From: a virus
Virus record (IMG/VR): IMGVR_UViG_3300018414_000011
Location: 1-45,845 of that record
Length of the DNA: 45,845 nucleotides
Reading direction: 5' to 3' (one strand)
Position numbers and translations under genes: made by a program. Position 1 is the stretch's first letter. Each line of letters begins with the position of its first letter. Of this stretch, positions 24,835 through 31,157 are shown piece by piece. The notes beneath the pieces were generated by a model that saw nothing but the letters and a program-made list of their open reading frames with translations, was not told the DNA's origin and searched no databases.

Positions 24835-25073
24835 ATTAGTTCTCCTTTAAATAACAATCTATAAGAAATACCATCCCTATAAAGTTCTGTGTAAACATCA
24901 TCATCCCAAACACCTATACACATTTTATGTTCTCCATCACAAGATTCTTTGTAGTCTAAGACTTTAACAGTGGGTGTAGGAGGTACTGGTATATTGCTTT
25001 TAATTCTCTGTAAGCATTCTTCTGGGGTTTCTCTCCAAGCCCAATACAATTTCTCATCAGTGTAATATCCCAT
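24831..25073 (-). CDS. 80-aa protein, unknown
   Basis: Starts MGYYTDEKLYWAWRETPEE, with a PVPPTP linker and a strand-rich C-terminal half (CIGVWDDDVYTELYRDGISY). The 3' end overlaps the next gene by 4 nt. No family recognised. Confidence 0.6.
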   Translation of the reverse strand: MGYYTDEKLYWAWRETPEECLQRIKSNIPVPPTPTVKVLDYKESCDGEHKMCIGVWDDDVYTELYRDGISYRLLFKGELI

Positions 25074-25087
25074 ATTTCCCTATTAAA

Positions 25088-25636
25088 TTAAGCACTCCTA
25101 AGAATTTCCTCAACATTAGCTTTTCTCTTAGCTGCATTTGAGCAATCCCAATAACCCCAACTATAACAGAAATCTGTAACATCTGCAACAGGGTTTTTAC
25201 ATATTGCAATTACTTCTTTTAACAATGCTGCTTCGTCGAAGCTTGTTCCTGTGCGTTGACTGTGCGAGACAATCTTGTGGCAGGGCTTGCACAGGCATCT
25301 CATTTTATCTGGTGTGAGCATAAATAAATGTCTAGCATACACTTCAATGTCTTCAATAGTCCTAAATGTTCCAGAATCTCCAATATGATCTACTTCAACG
25401 GAGTTTTGTTGAAATGGTTTGCCGCATATTTCACAATCAATTACCCAAGACAGTGGAAATCTTTTCATTGATCTTGAATTCGTATTAGGAATCTGGTAAC
25501 GTACAGAATTCTTATAATTAATCTTTAGTGGAAATCTACTCCACCCTTTACGAAGAACTCCTCGGATATAAGCTATAAACTTAGCTTCAGTATTCCAAGG
25601 GTTCCCTTCGACTTCCCAAGGTTTTACTTCAGCCAT
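25088..25636 (-). CDS. HNH endonuclease
   Basis: 182 aa. A CEICGKPF zinc knuckle, VEVDHIGDSGTF (the HNH DH pair) and CLCKPCHKIVSHSQR give a complete treble-clef HNH site with four Cys. The N-terminal half (WNTEAKFIAYIRGVLRKGWS) is the type found in small phage HNH proteins. It may be a homing nuclease or a DNA-processing enzyme. Ribosome site GAAGGAGCTTC; overlaps the preceding gene by 8 nt. Confidence 0.8.
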   Translation of the reverse strand: MAEVKPWEVEGNPWNTEAKFIAYIRGVLRKGWSRFPLKINYKNSVRYQIPNTNSRSMKRFPLSWVIDCEICGKPFQQNSVEVDHIGDSGTFRTIEDIEVYARHLFMLTPDKMRCLCKPCHKIVSHSQRTGTSFDEAALLKEVIAICKNPVADVTDFCYSWGYWDCSNAAKRKANVEEILRSA

Positions 25637-26147
25637 GAAGCTCCTTCAACAATTCAATAACACGCAGAATACGCTGTTCATCTCCTATGAATTCATAATG
25701 GTCAAAATTTAAAGTTAAACTGCTGCTATCATCCATTATAAAACAAATATCAGACATTTTAGAATACTCTGCAACAAACTCTTTCACAACATCATAGAAA
25801 GCTTTCGGCTTGGAAGCTTCAATGTCTTCTTTAATTTCTGCAATAAGCTGCGAAGGAGAGATTATCTTCAACGGCCTTTGTACCAATCTTAAACCAGATT
25901 CACCCATAATATAGTCCTGATTATTAATCTTTACACCATAAAGTGTACCATAACCAGTGTCTTCAGGGCTGTGTTGAGCGCACACAGTAACGACTCCGAC
26001 ATCCCCTTTGTTAACCCATACGCCACTTATAAAGTTTTTTAATCCATTTAGTGAAGCCCAACTCTCATATGTTGAGAAACCCTTACCAACATCTATAATT
26101 TCAACTGTGTCATGTAGTTCGAATTTTCCTATTTTATGTTCTACCAT
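25629..26147 (-). CDS. SH3/KOW-like protein, unknown
   Basis: 172 aa. The first 90 residues resemble a KOW/SH3 barrel with an insertion: KFELHDTVEIIDVGKGF, NKGDVGVVTVCAQH, YGVKINNQDYIMGESGLRLV. The C-terminal half is helical then beta (EDIEASKPKAFYDVVKEFV; FIMDDSSSLTLNFDHYEF). Ribosome site AGGAGAATAAA. One of four leftward genes with this barrel type. Confidence 0.65.
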   Translation of the reverse strand: MVEHKIGKFELHDTVEIIDVGKGFSTYESWASLNGLKNFISGVWVNKGDVGVVTVCAQHSPEDTGYGTLYGVKINNQDYIMGESGLRLVQRPLKIISPSQLIAEIKEDIEASKPKAFYDVVKEFVAEYSKMSDICFIMDDSSSLTLNFDHYEFIGDEQRILRVIELLKELHG

Positions 26148-26148
26148 T

Positions 26149-27144
26149 TTATTCTCCTTTAAGTTTATTCAAAACATCTGAAGCCACTACAACATCACCT
26201 TCCCATCGAAGCATTCTTGCCATGTCAAAGCATTCATTCATAACATACTCCCAATCTATTAAAATACTATTCCCTTTCCAGCCTATAATCTTTTTAGGCT
26301 CTGGATAGAGTTTCTTAAAGACTTGTTCCATTGCAAGCCACGCCTCTTTGTCATTTGTAGCATCACATAGAGCATTATACGCAGAAATATCAGCCCATTT
26401 CAAGTGTGAAAAACAATTGGCAGCATAATTATCACTTTTGTCATTGCAGCAAGTCTGGAACAGGAGCCATTGTCTACCTATACCTCTTACATCTCCTTTA
26501 GAGTCTTTCCAAAGCTTCCCAAAACAATTTCCATTAACAATACCTTCAGACTCTCTATTGACATTAAAGAAGTTCACAGGACTGCCATAAAAATCTTTAT
26601 CAACCCCTACTACGACATTCTTAGGTTGTTTATAGCATTCTATCACAACTCTATCATCATTTTCAATACCTGTAACAATCTCTGCATCGTATTTCTTTGC
26701 TAAATACTCAGATACGTCTTGCAAATATAGTGGCTTGATTAATTCTGTTCGATTGTCTTTGTATTTTAACAATGTAGAGCGCTCAACACGAAAACTATCT
26801 CCTTGGCCTACAAATCCTTTATACTTTGTCGTGCCTAGCTTTGCAAGAGCCGATTCTACCATTGTTTTAGCCACTTGTAGGACGTTTTCTAAAGGCTCTG
26901 GTGTCTGTATGTCAGTTATTGTAAACTCGTCCCAAAGACGCTTAAAATCCCTTCCAGCGTTATATTCGCTAAGCCAACCTTCATCACGAGATTTCTTACG
27001 CCCATAAAACTCTGTGCGAGTCTTAAATTCATATTCATCACCAGATTGATTATGGACTACTTTAATAGTTCTTTTTTCTCCAATAGAAGCTGCTGTATAT
27101 TTTACCCAATCTAAATCTAAAATTGCTGTTAAATGCTTTGTCAT
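26149..27144 (-). CDS. 5'-3' exonuclease, T7 gp6-like
   Basis: 331 aa from the ATG overlapping the preceding stop (TGATG); a start eight codons upstream is less likely. The start AILDLDWVKYTAA gives the first metal Asp pair. Then GFVGQGDSFRVERSTLLKYK (arch region basic residues), RTELIKPLYLQDVSEYL, GIENDDRVVIECYK (acidic pair) and VVGVDKDFYGSP (DKD) follow the FEN-like order of T7 gp6. It should remove RNA primers and degrade DNA 5' to 3' during replication and recombination. It lies next to SSB in the operon. Confidence 0.88.
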   Translation of the reverse strand: MTKHLTAILDLDWVKYTAASIGEKRTIKVVHNQSGDEYEFKTRTEFYGRKKSRDEGWLSEYNAGRDFKRLWDEFTITDIQTPEPLENVLQVAKTMVESALAKLGTTKYKGFVGQGDSFRVERSTLLKYKDNRTELIKPLYLQDVSEYLAKKYDAEIVTGIENDDRVVIECYKQPKNVVVGVDKDFYGSPVNFFNVNRESEGIVNGNCFGKLWKDSKGDVRGIGRQWLLFQTCCNDKSDNYAANCFSHLKWADISAYNALCDATNDKEAWLAMEQVFKKLYPEPKKIIGWKGNSILIDWEYVMNECFDMARMLRWEGDVVVASDVLNKLKGE

Positions 27145-27323
27145 CACCCAATCCCCACTCCAGCACATTCTAGTTGTCGTTCAAATTCTTCCTTAGCCTC
27201 TAAGAACTCTTGTGCAGCTTCCTTCAGATTTGTACAATCTGTCACTTTCTCCGCAAGCTCTGCAAACTCTTCTAAAAGGAAAGGTGCCCCATCAAAGTCT
27301 TTCTTAAATTTACTCAGTTTCAC
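27144..27323 (-). CDS. 59-aa protein with GTG start, unknown
   Basis: GTG at 27323 lies 7-8 nt behind AAGGAGAA and is favoured over the upstream ATGs, which lack such a site. The sequence is helical and acidic (PFLLEEFAELAEKVTDCTN; AAQEFLEAKEEFERQLE). The stop overlaps the exonuclease start (TGATG). Confidence 0.6.
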   Translation of the reverse strand: MKLSKFKKDFDGAPFLLEEFAELAEKVTDCTNLKEAAQEFLEAKEEFERQLECAGVGIG

Positions 27324-27391
27324 AAATCTTCTCCTTAAACAATAAATCCCCATGCTCCCTTTCGAGAACACAGGGAAGGTGTTATGCTAGA

Positions 27392-28027
27392 TTAAAACGG
27401 TGCTGTGTCAGAATCCTCGTCTACAGGAGGTGCTTTAACTGTTTTAGACTTCTCTGGACGAGCTTTCAACACTTCTTCACGAGGAGCTTCTGTTTTCACA
27501 GGTTTAGCTCCAAATTCATCTCCCGCTTTACCGCCACCCGAAGACTGATATTCAATAAACTTATCTTCTTCCATCAAAACATTCTGCAAGCGGGCAAATG
27601 TTCCAAAATCTGACATAGAGATATAATAAGAAACCTTGCCGTAGCTTCCATTAGCAATCAAACGACTCTGACCAATTTCTGTACGATTACCTTCAGAATC
27701 ATCAACAAACACTTTAGGACGGAAAGAATCATCTACTGCAACACCATCCTTACTAGCTTGACGTTTCAATTTAATCCCGTACACATTCTTCACACCTTCA
27801 ATAGGACATGGGATTTTATATTTGGCCTCAAAATCACTTACTTTAATCTTCTTTGCTGCCTGCTTCTTGAATTGATCGTCCCAAGCTTCAGCAGTGTCTT
27901 CATCAACAATAACTTCAATAGACCATTCTTTATCTGTCGATTGATATTTATTATCCGGTTGACCAACTTTAGCATAGATGAATGTACCTTCGATTGTACC
28001 AAATTGAGATTTTTGTTTAGTTGCCAT
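27392..28027 (-). CDS. Single-stranded DNA-binding protein, T7 gp2.5-like
   Basis: 211 aa. OB-fold pattern at the N-terminus (GTIEGTFIYAKVGQPDNKYQ, WSIEVIVDEDTAEAWDDQ), KVSYYISMSDFGTFARLQNV, then a flexible linker with many Lys/Pro and an acidic tail ending DEDSDTAPF. The acidic tail with terminal Phe is the partner-binding end of T7 gp2.5-type proteins. It coats ssDNA and recruits polymerase, helicase and exonuclease, all present here. Confidence 0.88.
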   Translation of the reverse strand: MATKQKSQFGTIEGTFIYAKVGQPDNKYQSTDKEWSIEVIVDEDTAEAWDDQFKKQAAKKIKVSDFEAKYKIPCPIEGVKNVYGIKLKRQASKDGVAVDDSFRPKVFVDDSEGNRTEIGQSRLIANGSYGKVSYYISMSDFGTFARLQNVLMEEDKFIEYQSSGGGKAGDEFGAKPVKTEAPREEVLKARPEKSKTVKAPPVDEDSDTAPF

Positions 28028-28089
28028 TTAGTTTCCTTTGTAGAATTTACTTTAATTTACAGAGCACTTGCCTGAAGACACTGTATTGC

Positions 28090-28644
28090 CTATATCCCAT
28101 GGCTTGTTGTATATCCAGCACCTTCAGATATCAACTTAGCCACTTCTTTATTTCTTTTATCACAAGCCATCTTAAAAGCTACATCATATCCGTATTTATT
28201 TGTGTTGAAATATGCAGCTTTTCTTTTACAATTTATAGTAGCCCAAGTCGCACAAAAATATAAAACCCCTCCCATAACTATTTTTCTAACTCCCGTAACT
28301 CCAGTTTTATTGTTAGAGTATTTTCCAGAATTTCTTTTATTTTCCGTGTTAGTCACTAATCTTAGATTTTCTATAGAGTTATTAGATTTATTTCTGTCTA
28401 TATGGTCTACTTGCATACCGATAGGTATTTCTCCCATCAACATTTCCCAGACTACTCTGTGGCATGTGTATTGTCTCTTTTTGTGCAGAACTTTCCAATA
28501 TCCTTTAATAGTTTTATTGGTTCCAGCTCTATCACCTTTCTTTATGCGAAGAACTTTATAATGCCCACCAGACCAAATATCGATCTTCCAAATCAAGCCA
28601 CTAGGAGACTTAGGGTAATACTCAAACACATCGTTAAAATTCAT
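28090..28644 (-). CDS. Free-standing HNH-AP2 homing endonuclease
   Basis: 184 aa from the ATG behind AAAGGTG. HNH core: YTCHRVVWEMLMGEIPIGMQ, then VDHIDRNKSNNSIENLRLV. It is followed by an AP2-type DNA-binding domain (KTGVTGVRKIVMG, YFCATWATINCKRKAAYFNT). This matches phage homing nucleases that nick a phage-lacking allele and spread by repair. The neighbouring SSB frame is intact, so it is not within an intron. It has its own promoter upstream. Confidence 0.9.
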   Translation of the reverse strand: MNFNDVFEYYPKSPSGLIWKIDIWSGGHYKVLRIKKGDRAGTNKTIKGYWKVLHKKRQYTCHRVVWEMLMGEIPIGMQVDHIDRNKSNNSIENLRLVTNTENKRNSGKYSNNKTGVTGVRKIVMGGVLYFCATWATINCKRKAAYFNTNKYGYDVAFKMACDKRNKEVAKLISEGAGYTTSHGI

Positions 28645-28731
28645 GTAAAGCACCTTTCAAATAAATTATAAAATTATTATTTGTTAGCCATGCTTTTGCA
28701 CTAATCCACTTGGAGTTGTCTTTTGAGGCTT

Positions 28732-28751
28732 GCAAATGAGAATGCATTTGC
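28732..28751 (-). promoter_or_regulatory. 7-bp inverted repeat in the HNH gene leader
   Basis: GCAAATG (28732-28738) and CATTTGC (28745-28751) with a 6-bp centre, 19 bp downstream of the -10 box. Possible operator or RNA hairpin controlling the homing nuclease. The rest of the 28645-28782 gap holds the promoter and AT-rich leader. Confidence 0.4.
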
Positions 28752-28769
28752 TACATTAAACGAAACAGA

Positions 28770-28799
28770 ATTATACACTACTTCACTCAGATTTGTCAA
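28770..28799 (-). promoter_or_regulatory. Consensus sigma70 promoter for the HNH-AP2 gene
   Basis: Minus strand: TTGACA (28799-28794), 18-bp spacer, TATAAT (28775-28770). The -35 lies in the end of the upstream gene. Likely drives the homing nuclease and possibly SSB. Confidence 0.75.
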
Positions 28800-29007
28800 G
28801 CATTTCTAACAAATAACTATTAATTTCTTGTAAGTCATATTGTGTAAGCTCAGGATAACACTCTTCTCCTTCCTCATCTTTCAGGCTTACAACTTCTGGA
28901 ACTACAGACTCGCCAGAGGCTGAATCCCTAACGCCATACCGAAGAATGTATTCTCTGTAGCTTCCATCAAATTGTTCCACTTTGTATTCTATTGTGCGAA
29001 TTTCCAT
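28783..29007 (-). CDS. 74-aa protein, unknown
   Basis: Start on a TAATG overlap with the preceding gene. Sequence is acidic: IRTIEYKVEQFDGSYREYIL, then PEVVSLKDEEGEECYPELTQ and a C-terminal helix. Its 3' end carries the -35 region of the next promoter. No family recognised. Confidence 0.6.
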   Translation of the reverse strand: MEIRTIEYKVEQFDGSYREYILRYGVRDSASGESVVPEVVSLKDEEGEECYPELTQYDLQEINSYLLEMLDKSE

Positions 29008-29378
29008 TAATTCTCCAATGCAATATTATAAGTTAATGTACCTTTAGCACGATCAATATTGAAGAATTTTAGGTCAAGTTTTCTTAATATATCTTCAATC
29101 ATACTGACAAAGCCGCCTTCGTTCCAAATATAGTGACGAGCATGTGTAGAATCTTCACCCCTGATTTCATATAAGTCTACAGGAACTTCTGGTTGTGTCA
29201 TAGCATTAGATATTGCAAGTAATGCATAACCAGTAGATTTACCAGTTCCATTCTCAGGTTTCAGTCGTTCAGCAAAATCTACAGGATACAAATAAGGCTG
29301 TAATTTATTCTTGAATTGTTTCTCCTTTGAAGCTCTTTTATAGACAATACCATCTACTACTGTGTAATCATTCATCAT
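29007..29378 (-). CDS. Protein of unknown function
   Basis: About 123 aa; the start is uncertain. Two adjacent ATGs (29378 and 29375) directly follow GAGGGA, and a further ATG is at 29399. Sequence DYTVVDGIVYKRASKEKQF, KPENGTGKSTGYALLAISNA, GEDSTHARHYIWNEGG. The GTGKST run resembles a P-loop tip, but no strand-loop-helix Walker context surrounds it, so I do not call an ATPase. Confidence 0.55.
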   Translation of the reverse strand: MMNDYTVVDGIVYKRASKEKQFKNKLQPYLYPVDFAERLKPENGTGKSTGYALLAISNAMTQPEVPVDLYEIRGEDSTHARHYIWNEGGFVSMIEDILRKLDLKFFNIDRAKGTLTYNIALEN

Positions 29379-29382
29379 TCCC

Positions 29383-29634
29383 TCACATATGCTTTTCATT
29401 ATAAACTATCAAATATTCTCCAACATTCTTGTTGAATACTTCCCAAACAACATTAAGCTTTTCAGCATTTAACACTCCGTTGTCGTCTACAGAATACATC
29501 ACAAAAGCACAAGCTATAGCTTTCTGTAAAGCATTCAAGGCTGTTCCTACAGAACTTCCATCTCCCTCTAGCAGCCAATCTAGGATTGCTACAGACTCTT
29601 CGCCTGCTCTGTCTAGGCGTTCCATTGTTGTCAT
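29383..29634 (-). CDS. 83-aa protein, unknown
   Basis: Helical: MERLDRAGEESVAILDWLLE, GTALNALQKAIACAFVMYSV, LNVVWEVFNKNVGEYLIVYN. Ribosome site GAGGAGAATAA; overlaps the preceding stop. No family recognised. Confidence 0.6.
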   Translation of the reverse strand: MTTMERLDRAGEESVAILDWLLEGDGSSVGTALNALQKAIACAFVMYSVDDNGVLNAEKLNVVWEVFNKNVGEYLIVYNEKHM

Positions 29635-29837
29635 TTATTCTCCTCTGGAAATTCGCACAATAGAATATCATTTAAATTAGGAACACTGTCAAGTAAGTAT
29701 TCTAGCTTTTCGTGTGCTAATACCCATTCATCTATAATCTCAATAGCATCTACTGTAGAAATCTGAATCTTATCAAATCCACTTTCTTTTGCTAACAAAG
29801 CCATTCCTAGCATTTCTTGTATATCCATGTAGTTCAT
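29631..29837 (-). CDS. 68-aa protein, unknown
   Basis: Start on a TAATG overlap with the membrane gene upstream. Mostly helical and acidic (MDIQEMLGMALLAKESGFDK; IEIIDEWVLAHEKLEYLLDS). No family recognised. Confidence 0.6.
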   Translation of the reverse strand: MNYMDIQEMLGMALLAKESGFDKIQISTVDAIEIIDEWVLAHEKLEYLLDSVPNLNDILLCEFPEENK

Positions 29838-30106
29838 TATTTCTCTCCAATCATTTTATCATGCACCCAAATTCCAATACAACTTCCAAGTCCAGCGCCA
29901 AGCCCTATATAAAGTACTAGCCAACTAATTCCATGTTTAGCCATTACAGAAACTGTATATACGTCTAGTAATGTCATCATAAGACTGATGGGTGGAATCA
30001 ATAAATAGAGTTTCTTTTGGACATTATTTTGCTGAAATGTCTTCAAAAATACATTACAAAGTGAAGCTAGAAATGCTAGAAGATATAAGTCAGCTTCGCC
30101 CATCAT
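29837..30106 (-). CDS. Small membrane protein
   Basis: 89 aa from the ATG overlapping the preceding stop (ATGA). Three hydrophobic stretches: LYLLAFLASLCNVFLKTF, KLYLLIPPISLMMTLLDVYT and WLVLYIGLGAGLGSCIGIWV. The last is Gly-rich as in oligomeric membrane helices. Function unknown; an early membrane protein could alter the host envelope. Confidence 0.65.
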   Translation of the reverse strand: MMGEADLYLLAFLASLCNVFLKTFQQNNVQKKLYLLIPPISLMMTLLDVYTVSVMAKHGISWLVLYIGLGAGLGSCIGIWVHDKMIGEK

Positions 30107-30684
30107 TTGCTCCAAAACTTAACTTCGTTAGCAAAATATACAATCTTGTTGGCATCATATTCTACACTAGCTCCAGCTTTGCCACGCCCTTGCTTAGCTT
30201 CTGAAATACGACGACAAGCTTTCATGATATTTCCCAGATCAAAATCATTTGCAACACAAGCTCGGATAATATCACCCATTTCAACTTTAATAGATTCTCC
30301 AGCTTTGTTTGTGACAGTTATTTCGTAATACTTAGAGCTTCCGCCGTCTGAGACGATTGGCTTGTCATCCTGTTTTTGTAGTGGATAGAGAGCCTCTACC
30401 ATCCCTCGTGTAGTGGATAAGCCTATAAACAACTTGCTAAATTCGTCATAGCTAATTACTTCAAGATCCCTGTCTACACAATATTCTAAATCAGAGTCAC
30501 ATACGTTTGAACAGGAATGTTTGGAATGAATTATGCTTCTTCCGTCAGAGGAATCAAACCACTCACTCAACATCCCTGTATCACCTTGTCCAACATCTTC
30601 AAGAATCTTAATCACAGCGTCCCACTGTTCTTGTGTTTCGCAATGAATATTCAAGTTTGCTATATCTTCATATTTTACTGTCAT
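30103..30684 (-). CDS. Protein with C-terminal DUF3310-like region
   Basis: 193 aa. The C-terminal 70 residues (KYYEITVTNKAGESIKVEMG, FDLGNIMKACRRISEAKQGR, then VEYDANKIVYFANEVKFW) follow the 'GNI.KA..R....Y D..K...F' pattern of a small domain common in phage early proteins (DUF3310-like). The N-terminal part is unassigned and contains several Cys (CSNVCDSDLEYC). Start on an ATGA overlap; ribosome site AGGAGATGAAG. Confidence 0.5.
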   Translation of the reverse strand: MTVKYEDIANLNIHCETQEQWDAVIKILEDVGQGDTGMLSEWFDSSDGRSIIHSKHSCSNVCDSDLEYCVDRDLEVISYDEFSKLFIGLSTTRGMVEALYPLQKQDDKPIVSDGGSSKYYEITVTNKAGESIKVEMGDIIRACVANDFDLGNIMKACRRISEAKQGRGKAGASVEYDANKIVYFANEVKFWSK

Positions 30685-30962
30685 TCTTCATCTCCTGTAG
30701 CAACTTCCGCATAATAATCAAGCCAGCAACCCCGTTCATCTCTAAATATTTCATTAGCCTCATCTTCATCACACTCTTCCTCGTCCATAATATCGCTTAT
30801 GTCACGAAGACCGTGTAAGCCTACATAGGATTCATAAGTCTCGCAAGCCATCTCAAATGCGATATCTTCTGCGGCTTCTTGCGTAGCACATTCTTCAGTA
30901 GATTGATATCGCGCTCCTCCAAACCCTCCGCCAAGTCCTGCATAAATTGCGTATTGTGTCAT
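30681..30962 (-). CDS. YAIYAGLGGGFGG-type small acidic phage protein
   Basis: 93 aa from the ATG behind AAAAGGAGAAAAC. It begins MTQYAIYAGLGGGFGGARYQ, a start seen in a widespread group of small phage early proteins of unknown function, and continues highly acidic (IMDEEECDEDEANEIFRDER). The frame is open upstream to 31118 and encodes a protein-like stretch including FNRLPWWKRMFG, so a longer N-terminus is possible; see the frameshift entry. Confidence 0.6.
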   Translation of the reverse strand: MTQYAIYAGLGGGFGGARYQSTEECATQEAAEDIAFEMACETYESYVGLHGLRDISDIMDEEECDEDEANEIFRDERGCWLDYYAEVATGDEE

Positions 30963-31149
30963 TTGTTTTCTCCTTTTAATTTTACCAAACATTCTCTTCC
31001 ACCAAGGAAGCCTATTAAACTTTGCCACACGTTCTACAAGAGCATTGTGTGCTGTATTGAGATTGTCGTACAAAGATAATCGTACACGCATTATCGCACC
31101 TATAGCGCAGAATGTCAAGAGTTTTTAATATGTTGTCTTGGGTTGTCAT
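30963..31149 (-). pseudogene. Probable frameshifted small gene upstream of the YAIYAGLGGGFGG gene
   Basis: An ATG at 31149 with a very good site (TGAGGAATAAC) begins MTTQDNILKT. Its own frame then yields 44 aa of poor quality ending at 31015. The neighbouring frame, starting right after a stop just before 31118, reads LTFCAIGAIMRVRLSLYDN and AHNALVERVAKFNRLPWWKR, which looks like real protein. The two frames join by one base in the A5 run at about 31121-31125. Either a true frameshift mutation, a programmed +1 shift, or a sequencing error. Confidence 0.4.
31090..31118 (-). promoter_or_regulatory. Sigma70-like promoter after the DNA polymerase gene
   Basis: Minus strand: TTGACA (31118-31113), 17-bp spacer, GATAAT (31095-31090). 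It would serve the 30681 gene and those after it. It overlaps the possible frameshifted coding stretch, so it might be coincidental. Confidence 0.55.
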
Positions 31150-31157
31150 GTTATTCC

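Noticed and set aside
28090-28653. HNH gene as part of a group I intron in SSB
   Set aside because: The SSB frame is continuous with an intact N- and C-terminus; the HNH gene is outside it.
29007-29378. GTGKST as a Walker A motif
   Set aside because: The run lies without the usual preceding hydrophobic strand or a Walker B partner.
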